The notes beneath the pieces were generated by a model. That model was not told where the DNA came from and searched no databases. It saw only the letters and a program-made list of their open reading frames with translations. A DNA stretch of 64,000 nt from Piscicola geometra (lineage: Eukaryota > Annelida > Clitellata > Hirudinida > Piscicolidae). Both the position numbers and the translations under genes were made by a program. Positions 12,301 through 22,181 of the stretch are shown piece by piece. The number at the start of each line of letters is the position of its first letter. The first letter of the stretch is position 1. The stretch spans positions 10,066,445 to 10,130,444 of the forward strand of contig OX030956.1 of assembly GCA_943735955.1 (NCBI GenBank). Reading direction: 5' to 3'.

Positions 12301-14965
12301 AAAATTAGTTTTTACAAGTGTTGCAAATGGAGGCTAATATGAAAAGGTCGGGTCATACCGAATAAGAGGTTGAAATTTATGAATAAGAAATAAGAAATCA
12401 TAAAACTTCTAACATTTTTTTTGTGTTTTTCATTTTAAAAATAGAAATTATTTTAAAAAGCAACAAATTTCATACAACTTGCGATATGAAAATAAAAATC
12501 CACAAAGATACTTATTAGAATTCGTGAAACAATTGAAAAATATAATATATAAATAAGAATTAAAATTGTAAAAAACAATTTTATGATTAAAATAAAGTTA
12601 TTTTGTAAGGGTCAATGCAAAACTGACGTGATTTGGCGTGAATCAAAAAATCATCATGACAACTGCTACGAAAAATATTGTTGCCTTTTCCACAACGAAT
12701 AAAGGTTCCATTGTGTACCCAAATGTTCCATCAGCTATGAGACCAGTTTCTCATGGATATGCTTCCTATTCCAACAGCTTCATTTTCCCCGCCCGAAATT
12801 ACAGATTCTGAGAAGAATACTGAGTTGGTGCAAGCTTCAAAAGAAGATGATTAAAATATAAATAAATCCTCTAAAGAATCTTATTTCACAAGTGAAATGT
12901 AAAATGAGTTGTATTTCTCAAAACAGCAATCAGAACTTCTAGCATCCCGTTCAAAAAACTTTAATTTTTTGAAAAAATAATTTACATTAAAAACAGAAAT
13001 GAAGGCTTGCTATAATAATTCACAAAGAACCATAGAAGACACAAAAGAAAGAAGTAACTTACCCTGGGCCATTAGTTTAAACAATTTAGTCTTAAATATT
13101 TATTTAAAAGTAAATGTATATTATTTATTTTAGTTTTATTTTATTCTTTTTTGTTTATCTGACATATATAATGAGAAATTATATAATATTTAAAAAATAT
13201 CTGATATCTATAAAAAAATTTAGCTTGTTGTATTGAAATAGTTCATTGTAATAAAGCAATACCTTTAAAGGTGTATAACAAAATGGAAGGTGATGTGTAA
13301 AAACGGATTATATTTTCAAATTCAGAACACTAAATAGACGAAAAATCACATAATCATATTTTATTTACGTAAAATACTTCTCTATTTGTCGGCCAGTGTA
13401 ACTAATGAAATTATAAAGAGGAAAGTCGGGTATTATGGGATAATTGTGTAATATGGGATACCGAGGATTTGGCTAAGTTTATATTTGAAATCAGGAAGAA
13501 AAACTATGAAATTCTTAAGATAGACCCTAATGATAGAATTCGGTTTTTAAAAAGTGAGTTGATTGCTGTTCTACCGATCGTTTCAGAAGCAAGAAAGTGT
13601 TTTGTGACTTTCAAAATTTTTTAGACATATTTTCAAAAATGTAAAACCAAATGTTATCAAGTGATAAAAAATTTATTTAAATTTTAACGTGCACTAAAAG
13701 AGTTGTTTTAATTATAATTTGTTTATTTTTTAGTTAACAACATTTTATCAGCAAGTATAAAAGATTTTTTTGTCTAGATAACATGTCGGCTAATATGGGA
13801 CACTATATAATGCAGCATTCCATAAATCACGCCATAACCTTTTGAAAATAATTATATTCTGTAATCATAAAATTATCTTATTCAATGTTTTAGTTAAAAC
13901 AATAGAGGTTTTATGAATTTTTATTGCTTTTTCATTCATGTTAAAAATATTCTTTTTATCTTTGAAAAAAGAAAAATAATAAGTTTATAACATTTTGTTG
14001 CTTTTAATTAATTAAAATTTCAAAAACGAAAAATAAAAAGTTTTATGACGTCTTATTGCTTTATAATTAATTTCATATCCCATATTTCATAATAATTTAT
14101 AATAATATTTAATATTTATGAGATATATTTGCAACAATTTTGAAAATTAATTTTTTTTATTTAAAAATTAGATGACATCAATTTTTAAAAATGACATATC
14201 ATCAGAATAATAATAGTATGTACTTATAAAGTTTTAAATATTTTTCCCCTAAAACTAATTTATTTATTCTTTTATGTAAATGAATTCAACAATGCCCTAC
14301 TTTACTCTATATATTTATCGTTTTGCCGGTTAAAAAATATGTTTCAACAACTTTTTATATTTGAAAAGACATGTTTTAATCAAATATATTAATGGCAAAA
14401 ATGGTTTAAAAAATTTGTAAGCCCTTAATATATTCACAGTCATTAAACTCCTCCCACTTTGGAATTTCTATCATTATTCTTTTACAAGATGTGGTTATTA
14501 TTATCCTTCTAAAAGATGTTTTTAAAATAATTCTTTTCGAAAAGTAATTATTTTACAAAATGCAATTAATAATTTTTCTTTTAAAAGATGCTTTAACTAG
14601 ATTATACACATTTCAATCAAGTAGGAGGAGATTAACGACTGTGAATATATTAAGGGCTTACAAAACATTTTTACCGACAAATAAATTTTTGAATCTATTT
14701 ATTGTTAAACTTTAACAGTTAAACTTAAAGTTAAACTTAGAGGCTTTAACTTAAAGTTTAGGTCTAAAGGAAACTAACCTGCATGTTCTTCATCCTCTGA
14801 CTGAGGCTTTTTTATACCTGCAAACGAAACTGCACTCTTGTCACTTGCTTTATTTTTGAAATATTCTGCTGCAAACTTATACAAATCATCTGGTTTATTC
14901 CGCAGAACTGCGACAGTAAAATCTTGCAAAAGAGTCGTCAATCCTGGAGGAATTTCGTAATTCAT
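6309..14965 (-). CDS. PRKAR2: cAMP-dependent protein kinase type II regulatory subunit, 5' exons 1-3
   Basis: Three minus-strand exons join in phase: 14,965-14,779, 11,113-11,075 and 6,352-6,309. Exon 1 (62 codons plus 1 base) starts [20 protein letters not shown] and continues [17 protein letters not shown], the RIIa dimerisation/docking domain that pairs subunits and binds AKAP anchors. Its donor is GCAG|GTTAGT. The 39-base exon 2 adds [13 protein letters not shown]. Its last G joins TG of the 44-base exon 3 to make [19 protein letters not shown], the substrate-like inhibitor site that RII subunits place in the catalytic cleft and that the catalytic subunit can phosphorylate, followed by the acidic linker. 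Exon 3 ends at GGG|GTGAGA. The two cAMP-binding domains should lie further along the minus strand; I found none in 1-6,308, so they are beyond the window or lost. Introns of 3.7 and 4.7 kb hold transposons. The protein is cytosolic or AKAP-bound. Identification is strong for the visible part. Confidence 0.9.
6643..6800. mobile_element. TAGAGCTG-type hAT left end
   Basis: The block starts TAGAGCTGTTCCTCGATTAA and runs through AATCGAAAGTTAAACGTG and AGCATTTTTGACAG, in the same order as 27,870-28,010. The 8 bases before it (ACTACAAT) are not repeated after the next right-type end at 11,034, so the two ends are not clearly one element. Confidence 0.55.
7450..8110 (+). pseudogene. hAT relic with C-terminal dimerisation fragment
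   Basis: Around 7,830-7,915 a short frame reads [20 protein letters not shown], the hAT C-terminal signature (compare [15 protein letters not shown] at 42.6 kb). Upstream at about 7,690-7,780 is a frame like [20 protein letters not shown]. Both flanks are rich in repeats such as ACTGAAACTGAAA and AAAAACTGAAATTATGG, like the subterminal repeats of the hAT at 40.2-43.05 kb. Stops and a frameshift make it non-functional. Confidence 0.6.
8963..10004. mobile_element. Non-autonomous hAT element with 8-bp target duplication
   Basis: The left end CAGAGCCG (8,963-8,970) and right end CGGCTCTA (9,997-10,004) are inverted repeats. They are followed inward by CCGGCTCGGTTCTGG and preceded by GGTTCCGGATCCAG. 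The flanks CAAGCTTG (8,955-8,962) and CAAGCCTG (10,005-10,012) are an 8-bp duplication with one mismatch, the hAT hallmark. The interior has no transposase; it holds a SINE fragment and AT-rich filler. Length is 1,042 bp. Confidence 0.85.
9245..9400 (+). repeat. 5'-truncated tRNA-derived SINE
   Basis: GGTCGCAGTTCAAATCCC contains a pol III B-box-like core (GTTCAAATCC). It is followed by a body with GGTGTTTCACGACTTATG and CAGGCGCCTCAGTTGC, and a 3' tail ending GGCATTATTATTATG. No A box is visible upstream, so the copy is 5'-truncated. It lies inside the hAT element at 8,963-10,004. Confidence 0.55.
10090..10440 (+). repeat. Interspersed repeat, direct copy at 55,630-55,980
   Basis: Shared ordered blocks include CTTGCACA..AAAACTGTA, GCATCATCTAATTA, CATAAAAATGTGC and GACGGATGCATAG. 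The block order and orientation are the same at 55.6 kb. No coding frame is conserved. The family is unknown. Confidence 0.6.
10975..11034. mobile_element. TAGAGCTG-type hAT right end
   Basis: AATGCGTTAATCGAAAAG then AAAACACAGCTCTA is the right terminus of the family whose complete copy is 27,870-28,822. It ends 41 bases before the coding end of kinase exon 2 at 11,075. Confidence 0.5.
11114..12599. other. Intron 1 of the kinase gene; little recognisable
   Basis: AT-rich. GAGAGCGCTATAGAAATTTA at about 11,163-11,182, followed by TTTGATTGATTG, is a short SINE 3' tail (same words at 22.78 kb and 44.73 kb). Nothing else could be recognised in this stretch. Confidence 0.5.
12600..13080 (+). pseudogene. 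Decayed transposon-associated ORF ([11 protein letters not shown] type)
   Basis: Broken frames read [20 protein letters not shown] (near 12,790-12,850) and then [20 protein letters not shown] (near 12,912-12,970), ending near NLPWAIS. This order resembles a protein found in many copies in some arthropod and cnidarian genomes; that family recall is from memory, and its enzymatic role is unknown to me. Several stops make it a relic. It lies in kinase intron 1. Confidence 0.45.
13423..14305. mobile_element. Possible MITE-like element, weak termini
   Basis: AAAGTCGGGTATTATGGG near 13,421 and CAATGCCCTACTTTACTC near 14,290 are roughly inverted. TATGGGATA/TATGGGACA words recur inside at 13,450 and 13,795. 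The match is short and no target duplication is clear. Confidence 0.25.
14414..14664. mobile_element. MITE with about 45-bp terminal inverted repeats
   Basis: The left end TTTGTAAGCCCTTAATATAT continues TTCACAGTCATTAAACTCCTCC. The right end mirrors it: GGAGGAGATTAACGACTGTG, then AATATATTAAGGGCTTACAAA. The interior has ACAAGATGTGG and TAAAAGATGTTTT words. A second copy, carrying a SINE, is at 34,427-34,915. It sits 115 bases beyond the 3' edge of kinase exon 1. Confidence 0.85.
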
Positions 14966-15486
14966 ATTTTTCTATTTTTTAATTTTAAACAAAATTATAT
15001 TTTAAACTTTTTTCTAATATTTTAAGGTGTTTGTTAGCTTTTGAAAAGTAGAGGATGTTGAACCAAACGGCGTTATTTTGAGCGGGTGATACACCGCGTT
15101 CGTAACGACAGCTTATTTAATCTAACTATTGGCATATATATGTGTATATATATATATATTTATATTACCAATATCAATAAAAAAATAATGAAGAATTTCT
15201 GTTTTTCTATTTTATAAAGTTAGATCTGTCCGAATAAATTTTTTGTATTTCAAAAATAAATTTTAAATAAATATTTCTTTTATGAACAAGCTTTTCAAAT
15301 CCTTTGAAATTTTTAGATACCTTTTCATGCAATATATATGACAATGTTTCTTATCTGAAACTCTAAATAATTCTAAAGAGCAATTTAAATACATAACTAA
15401 CACTTGCATATCTCAAGTGGTTGAGAGCACTCAGAAATGCATTATTCAGTTAAGCTCTTCAATGGATTATAAATCTTATAAGTTAT
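14966..15486 (-). promoter_or_regulatory. 5' flank of the kinase gene; possible promoter
   Basis: This is the region upstream of the ATG at 14,965. It is AT-rich except for a GC-richer patch at about 15,065-15,115 (GAGCGGGTGATACACCGCG, TTCGTAACGACAGC), which may be the core promoter; no TATA box was assigned. A (TA)n run follows at 15,135-15,160. Confidence 0.25.
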
Positions 15487-15790
15487 AGGCATATATATGT
15501 TACAATCAAAACGCTTAATCAGGCATTTCGCGTAGAGCCTGAAAAAACCAGTCATTTCGCGTAATGACCAGTTCACTTGGTCAATACGCGAAATGACTAG
15601 AAAATCCAGTCATTTCGCGAAAATGCCTCACCATATTTCACAGTTTGACTGAAATGAAACATTCAGCTTTATAAAAAACTGAGGATCTAAGTGGTTCATT
15701 TCAGTCGAAATGTTGAAATATGATGAGACATTTTTCAGGCTTTACGCGGAATGCCTGATTACACGTTTTGACTGTAACATATATGTTACA
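15487..15790. mobile_element. MITE with TGTTACAGTCAAAACG-type ends
   Basis: The left end reads ATATATGTTACAATCAAAAC then CAGGCATTTCGCGTAGAGCC. The right end is its inverse (GGCTTTACGCGGAATGCC, then GTTTTGACTGTAACATATAT). The interior repeats CAGTCATTTCGCG several times. Partial copies lie at 55,540-55,592 and 58,640-58,800. TGT..ACA ends fit an integrase-type (Ginger-like) transposon family, which is only a guess. Confidence 0.75.
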
Positions 15791-15837
15791 GACAATGTTA
15801 GAATAAGACAATCCACGGAATGCCTAGCATATTTACC

Positions 15838-16195
15838 AGAGGTGGCGATCTGCTGCAAATCTTGGGAGAGTCTTATCCAGCAGGGACGATCCAGGGGGTG
15901 TCCTAGGATCCAGAGCCTCTTCCCCCCACTTAAAAAAACATTTTTTAACTTCAATTCTGATACCAATATTAAAGTAAAAAATAAATAGTTTTGTTTTAGA
16001 CAGCTATAACTAAAACAACACATACTCACAATGTATTATTATGTAAACATTCTGTTTTATGCTATGGTTGACGATTATATTCGCATCAAAACAAAAGTTT
16101 AACATTTTCTATGTCAAAAAAGTGGGAGGGTCCACGATAAGACGGACCCCTCACAACCAAAAAGTGGGGAGTCTTGACCCCAGGGTCGCCGCTCA
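15838..16195 (+). repeat. Interspersed repeat, direct copy at 43,365-43,665
   Basis: Shared blocks are GCGATCTGCTGCAA, GACGATCC..GGATC, ACAGCTATAACT, ACACATACTCA.AATGTA and CCAAAAAGTG..GGGTC. No coding frame is conserved. The edges have inverted GGACCC/GGGTCC words. Confidence 0.6.
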
Positions 16196-16385
16196 TGATA
16201 TTTACCTAATCCATGAAATTCCTGATTCAATCAGTCATACTGTAGAACTTTTTACGCTCTATCCAATGAAATACTAGTCATCTTAAATTTTTTTCAAATA
16301 ACTATAAAATTGTAAACGAAATATTATTAATTTGAACTTCAAAATCATTTTTTTCCGATCTAATAATAAAGTCTGGTCATTAATG

Positions 16386-16685
16386 CGTTTTTTGTTGTTT
16401 TAGTTCGTTCAGTTTTTTAGCAGTCTGGTGAGCACGTTATCGACCAGCTGCGCTGCCCTGCCAGGCTCTAGCGTCAGTTCTATTGTATTAAGACCTAGCC
16501 AGTGTAATGCCTTTTCTGATTCCAAGGCTGGGCAGTCTTTCCAGAGATGCGCTGTGCCACCTTGCAGAGCCTGCACAGGTTCTCTTGGCCTAGACCTAAT
16601 CTGCATTTGTAGACTCTGATCGCCGGGTAGTGCCACGTGCGAAACCTGCTCAGTTTGGAGAGCTCTTCCTCAGCTTTATTAATCT
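16386..16685 (-). mobile_element. 3' fragment of the RNase H-type LINE
   Basis: The reverse strand (16,636-16,409) encodes HLWKDCPALESEKALHWLGL then LEPGRAAQLVDNVLTRLL. It is homologous to the C-terminus of the nested LINE at 60,872-62,700 (HLWTDCPALEPDRAVHGLGK). Only the last 300 bases are present, a normal 5' truncation. It is GC-rich against AT-rich flanks. Confidence 0.85.
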
Positions 16686-18018
16686 ACAGACTCAAAAAAT
16701 CACTTATATTTTTTGCACTTCAGACACTAAAATGTTTTTTACAATTTCCAATAATTGTCACCACGTTCTTTAATAAATTTCACCTTCTCTGAAAAAATCT
16801 ACTCATAACTTTAGAGCCCGTGTAAACAAATTTGATAAAACAATGTATAACACTTTCGAAAGCAAAAAATTTCTTTGTCGTTTTTTGAAAAATCTCATTC
16901 TATAGATTATGTATCATGAATTTACAAAAATCTTTTCAACATTTAAAATATATTTTTTGAAAAGTACAATGTTTGAAGAGTTTTTTGAAATAGGCATTAT
17001 CTAATAATATTTCTTTGGAAGATTCTAAATTAAGGAGTAGCACCATGTCTCGCTTCCGATAATCGGAAGCGAGACAAAGATACATTATGCTTATCATTAT
17101 AGCTTTTTTTCAAATGCTATTTTATTTTTTCGATGTTGAAAAAATCCAACTTTTTCATCTATTATCATTTTTAGGAGTTTAGGTCTGCCTTTAAAAGCCT
17201 GAGAGTTTGATTATTTCTACTTAATATGTCCAACATTGGCTATGAAATTATTAATTATAATCAAAAAGTAATTGAATTTTAATTAAATTAGTTTATAAAA
17301 CATTTTATGAAGTAACAACAGCTATTTTCGTGAAAAAGAATAAGTTGCGAAGATTTAAATGGCTGTCATAATAGCCGCCATTTTTAAATGCGTCATGTTT
17401 GCTGAATATAGTAACAATTGTAAGAAAAAAATGGTAACAAAAAAAATACATGAAAATTTGATTCAGAAATGTTATATAGTTCTTTAGATGAGGTTTAATG
17501 GCTGTCAGTGTTCTCTGATAATCTTAAGAATTATTTGCCTATTTAAAAGAAATTAATGCAAGCCTTGTGCTTGAAATTATTTTTGTATTCTATAATACAT
17601 ACATTAGTATACTCCAGACAAATTTTGTTGAAATTGAAAACCTAAATATAGAAAGACACAAATTCTGTAGTCGAATCTGGATTTACCCATATAACTATTT
17701 TATTATCCTATCTGATTTTCACGATAGATTTATTTATTCCAATATTTACCATATTCTTAGTCGTGTTATTTTTTTATCCACCATCATTATGCAATAATAT
17801 GTTATAAATTATAAAAAAATGACTTTTAGTAATGATATCTTTTAAAAGTTTTCTCATTTTCCATGTTTAAATTGTAATTTGTTTCGCCTACTCGATTTGA
17901 TCTGTGGTTTTGTTTTTTCGTTTCTCTTGTATTTTTGTACGTTTTTTTAGTATAGCCTGCGTCTGTCAAGCCGTAAATAATAAACTTATAAAAGTAAAAA
18001 TGACTCTTTGACAAAGAT
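16686..18018. other. AT-rich region without a recognised gene
   Basis: Apart from the palindrome at 17,046-17,076 and a GCCTGCGTCTGTCA word at 17,957 (also at 26,489), no repeat, splice-linked exon or family match was seen. Confidence 0.4.
17046..17076. repeat. Perfect 31-bp palindrome (15+1+15)
   Basis: TGTCTCGCTTCCGAT is followed by A and its exact inverse ATCGGAAGCGAGACA. A palindrome of the same size and design lies at 26,456-26,486 with a different sequence. Confidence 0.9.
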
Positions 18019-18190
18019 CTGGAGTGCCACAAATCCAGTTTTTTGAAAACTAAATCTAATAAATAACTATGTTTTTGAAATATCTAAATCCAAATCTTAG
18101 AAAATCTATCTAAACTAAAATCAAAATCGGAAAAAATCAAATGTTTTAAATGTGGAAAACTTTCAGATCAAAACAAATTTTTAATACATT
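18019..18190. mobile_element. Terminal repeat (left) of a CTGGAGTGCCAC element
   Basis: CTGGAGTGCCACAAATCCAG then TTGAAAACTAAATCTAAT matches, inverted, the block ending at 24,697. Repeated AAATCTAAAATC-like words follow, as in hAT subterminal regions. Confidence 0.55.
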
Positions 18191-18628
18191 ATTAAAAGTC
18201 CCTGTTCAAATCAAATCATTTAAATCAAGTCTTGCTGAAGGAGCTCACTCAAATTATCTCTTATAAAACTTCAGGCTAACTACTACCACAGACAAGTTCA
18301 AATTTATAAACATAGGTCTCAAGTTTCAAGTTAAGCTATTTGCATTCTCTCCAGCTTCATTATAGTGGTCATTGCATGCAGCTAGGCTTCATTAGCTTGC
18401 ATTAATCGCTTGATCAAATATCATAACATCTGCTTCAAATTTGTTTGTTATTATGTTTGTCTTTTCGTTTATGAAATGACTTATTGCAAATTTAGATTTA
18501 AAAGATAAGTATAACACGAAAACGTTGAAAAATATTCTAGATTAGTATAATTTTTCTCATCATGTAGTCTCATAGAAGCACATTTGAAAGTAAACAAAAT
18601 ATAACAAATTTATTAATTTGGTATCTGT

Positions 18629-18788
18629 CTTAAGGATCAAAAGTCTTAAGTATAAAAAGTCTTAAGGATAAAAAGTCTTAAGGATAAAAAGTCTTAAGGA
18701 TAAAAAGTCTTAAGGATAAAAAGTCTTAAGGATAAAAAGTCTTAAGGATAAAAAGTTTTAAGGATAAAAAGTCTTAAGGATAAAAAGT
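18629..18788. repeat. 16-bp tandem array, 10 units (CTTAAGGATAAAAAGT)
   Basis: Ten exact-length 16-base units run from 18,629 to 18,788; most are identical, and three carry single changes. The core GGATAAAAAGTC is shared with the arrays at 39,763-40,035 and in the foldback element at 20,464-20,935. Confidence 0.95.
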
Positions 18789-19145
18789 CTTATTTATTTA
18801 GCTACTAAAATTATTTAGTTAAATGTAAAATTTATTTGTTTATTATTTTTCAAATTATCATTTCAGTTTTCAAATTAATTTACTTATTGCATTCGATATT
18901 ACTTTAACTTTCTTAAATCAATGTAACTACTTTATAATACATAGTCTATACAGTGTAGAGACACGTGTTCAAAAGATAAATGCTGAAAAAAGTGAATATG
19001 AAAGACATTGAAATAATAATTTTGATTATTGGAATGCTAAGTAAATTCAATGAGAAAATTATTTTGACAACTGAACTGATTATTTTAAGGAATAAAAATA
19101 TTTAACAAATAATTTTTGAATTTAAAGAAATACTTTAACCCATAA

Positions 19146-19232
19146 AAGCCTGCCCCATGATCCATACTATGTAAAAATGTGTAATTCATAATTCCATCTT
19201 AGTTTGGAGCCTTATTATCGAAACTTAAATCA
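19146..19232. mobile_element. Split MITE, left part (GATCCATACTAT)
   Basis: CCCATGATCCATACTATGTA then TTTGGAGCCTTATTATC..AAACTTAAATCATA recurs at 22,182-22,262 on the other side of the hAT element, where it continues to GGATCATTGGGCTCTT. The termini resemble the TAAGAGCCCA..TGATC MITE at 23,123. Confidence 0.55.
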
Positions 19233-20212
19233 TAGAGGTCGGACATGGGCAATTTTTATTCCCGGTTCCATCCCGTTTCCGACATTTTGTTCCCGTCCCG
19301 TTTCCGAAACTAGATTCCCGGTTCCGACCCGTTCCTGAAACTTTTTGACCCGGTTCCGACCCATTCCCGAAAAAAAAATTGTCTTTCCATTCATTTTCCT
19401 GCCGTGTTTACCGTCCCAAACTTGTTATTTCTAACATTTTTTAAAATTTATTATTTGAAATTCAGAGAATATTGTTTTTTTAAAATTAAAACACGATTTA
19501 AATTTCAAATATTTCTTGAAATGAATGTGTTGAAGTTATTCATGGTTTTCAAGTAATTCAAACAAGTCTTTATTGCTTTTCACACGGGTTAAACCATCAA
19601 AGGTTTTAGCTCTCAAATTAGATGATCTTGGGCCTGAAGTTAAACGACCACATGTTGAAAAATTCCGTTTACAGGGACTTGCAGGTATACTAAAAAACAT
19701 GTTGGCTATTTTTTGTAGTATTGGAGAATTGTTCATTTTACTCCAATAAAATAAAACATCTTTATAATCTTCAATTTTGGTGAGACGTAATTGTGAATAT
19801 TTGTACAATTCATCCTCTTCTGAAGTTTTTTACTCGTTCATTGTTATTAATTCATCAATTATGTTAGAAATATGTTTTTTGACAAAATTCCTATTCTCCA
19901 CAACTGCAAAAATAAAATCATTCGTATAATTTGGTAGTATAAAATTTTTATTTATTACGTTATAAAAACAAACAAAATAGGTCTAAATTAGCATAATTTG
20001 TTGTTTTTTTCAGATGTTAGAAACGGTACTCGGAAGCATAGACAGAGCAATATAAAAAAACAGCTGATGGCAATGTTTATTTATTTGTTGAATCAACTGA
20101 TGTTTGTTATCTAATAATAGCAAAAAGCGCCATATTTTCTTTAGATTTCGGGAAACTATCCGAGGCGAGATATATCGTAAAATGAACAATAAATAAGGCT
20201 TCTTCACTTGCT

Positions 20213-20315
20213 AATGAAAAAGACTGATGATAATAATGATGATGCTAATGAAAAAGACTGTTGAGATGATGATAATGATGATGCTAATGAAAAAGACTGC
20301 TGAGATAATAATGAT
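20213..20315. repeat. Three-copy tandem repeat, about 39 bp (CTAATGAAAAAGACTG)
   Basis: CTAATGAAAAAGACTG followed by GATGATGATAATGATGATG-like spacers occurs three times in a row. The Met/Lys-rich and Ser/Gln-rich frames here are by-products of the repeat. Confidence 0.8.
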
Positions 20316-20463
20316 GATAGTGATGGTGGATGAATTTTCTTTAAGCATTGATGACTATTCATTTTCTTATATAGAATTTGAATGCTTTTGGAATCTATGG
20401 CAATCAATCCTTACACTTGCACCACTAAAACCACCAGCATTTGATTTTAAACTTGTTGTTTTA

Positions 20464-20935
20464 ATTAGGTAAACGGATAAAAAGTATTCCAGATAAAAAG
20501 TCTTCAAGAAAAAAAGTCTTCAGGATAAAAAATCATCATCATCATTCCCACCACCACCACCACCAGTTATCATAATCATCGTCATCATCATGTGTGTGTT
20601 GTGTGTGTGTGTACCTCCAATAAATCGACCCTCTGGATCATTGCCAAGGATGCATTTAACTTTCCCATCACATGTGTGAACAATTTGAAAGAGATGCATG
20701 GATAAATGGATGGATGAATGAATAAATGTATGGATCAACGGCATCTTAATTGTAACTAATGTGGCGTTGATGTAATCTTGATTCTGAAGTAGACGTGTCA
20801 TTAATATTTTGATGATGATGACGATGATAACTGGTGGTGGTGATGATGATGGTGGTGGAGATGATGACTTTTTATCCTGAAGACTTTTATCCGGAAAACT
20901 TTTTATCCGGAGGACTTTTCATCCTATAACCGTTT
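20464..20935. mobile_element. Foldback element built on GGATAAAAAGTC repeats
   Basis: The left arm has four GATAAAAAGT units followed by ATCATCATCATCATTCCCACC and CACCAGTTATCATAATCATC. The right arm is the inverse: GATGATAACTGGTGGTGG, then GACTTTTTATCCTGAAGAC, and further TTTTATCCGGA units to CATCCTATAACCG at 20,935. The arms are about 120 bases each and could form a long hairpin. The loop holds (TG)n and, on the minus strand, a short open segment CDGKVKCILGNDPEGRFIGG followed by GGTACAC. Foldback elements with tandem repeats in their arms are known in insects (FB, Galileo); membership is inferred from shape only. Confidence 0.7.
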
Positions 20936-22000
20936 TAAAATAACCATTATAGAGGTCAATAGATCTGCGTGGGTTTTAACTCCCTAAAGTTTTAAAAATG
21001 TACCAACATCATTATATTTTTATGGAAGTTTGATATAATCATCTTGTAGATTATTTGAATATGGATACTCAAGTCTTGACTGAATTATACTTGTCAGAAA
21101 TGAATAGTTGAACTTTAATGTTAAAGATTTGTTTATCATTAACAGTTAATCATTAACTGTTAATGCTTGAAACTTCTGTGACTTCAATTGAAGTAAGTTT
21201 ATCATAGAGGTTTCTCTTGTTCGTCAAGCTCTAATTATAAGAATTTTACACATTTTCAAGAATCTTTCCTATTGAAAGAATTAATAAATTCAATAAGAAC
21301 AAAAGATTTTTGTAATAATTTGTTTCAAAATATGGATCCATTTTAGTGGAATGAATAAAATTCATCCGCAAAATGTTTCACTAGTAATATGGGTAAAAAT
21401 ATCTTATAAATTTAAACTATTTTATTATGCATTACCGTTTTATTACCATAAAGCTATTTAAATATTGGAAACTTGTTTATGTCAATGGTTAATTTCATTT
21501 GCATAATTATGAGTACCGTTTCTAAGCTAAACCGTTTTTTTCAACGACACTGCATCTTGGTCAAGCTGTAAAAAAGGAATTGAATTGTTTCTAATAAATG
21601 TTTTGGTATTTATTTCTTCTTCTATCACAAACTCTTTTCTTATTATTTTTTTATATTGGGGATGCAACAGACATGCTGCCTTATCAATAAGATCAATGGG
21701 CATCTTTACTTTTGTCGAAATGATTAACTGAGCAATCCACTGGGGAAAAAATCAAATTCAAAGTATTAGTTCATGAAATAAAAATAATATAACTGACCAG
21801 TTTGATTTCATCGGACAAGTTCTCATCATTACTCATTTGTTCTAATCTCCCTAATATTCGGACTCGCCATAACAACTTCAAACGTAATGTTGGAGATTTT
21901 GACATTGACAATGCAATGGTGGCTTCGTTATACATTTCTATTGCATAAATACTTATTTTAAGTACGGAGTATCGATGAAATAGAGATTTCCATACTAAGG
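20936..22000. other. Interior of the hAT element, unreadable
   Basis: This AT-rich interior of the 19,233-22,181 element has no convincing reading frame. At 21,720-21,980 the minus strand has homology to 56,990-57,330 in the sister copy, so it is likely decayed transposase. Confidence 0.45.
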
Positions 22001-22181
22001 AGATTACTGAAGAAAATTTGTTAAAGAATCCAATTCCAATAACTTTTATTCCCGTTCCGGATTTATAAGTTGATTCTCGTCACCGATTTGAATGTTGATT
22101 CCCGTCTCCGATTTGAATGTTGATTCCCTTGCCAAAATTAATTTTCATTTCCGTTCCCGCAGGTACCCGGTCATACCTCTA

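Larger units (their letters stand above)
19233..22181 (-). mobile_element. hAT element with degenerate transposase C-terminus
   Basis: The ends TAGAGGTCGGACATGGG (19,233) and CCCGGTCATACCTCTA (22,166-22,181) are inverted. Minus-strand 19,808-19,536 encodes the hAT C-terminal dimerisation domain: KIEDYKDVLFYWSKMN, then FFSIPASPCKRNFSTCGRLT, then RAKTFDGLTRVKSNKDL. Both ends carry repeated TTCCCG and ATTCCCGTCTCCGATTTG motifs. The rest of the transposase is not readable. A foldback element and a 39-bp tandem repeat sit inside. A related copy is at 56,786-58,030. No 8-bp target duplication is seen; instead an 80-90 bp direct repeat flanks it. Confidence 0.75.

Noticed and set aside
17567..17797. 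76-codon plus-strand ORF
   Set aside because: AT-rich, no domain, no splice context, no repeat in other copies; chance frame.
18629..18788. CRISPR-like array (16-bp repeats)
   Set aside because: Contiguous units with no unique spacers, in an animal genome; a tandem satellite.
20227..20407. Met/Lys-rich and Ser/Gln-rich ORFs on opposite strands
   Set aside because: Produced by the 39-bp tandem repeat.
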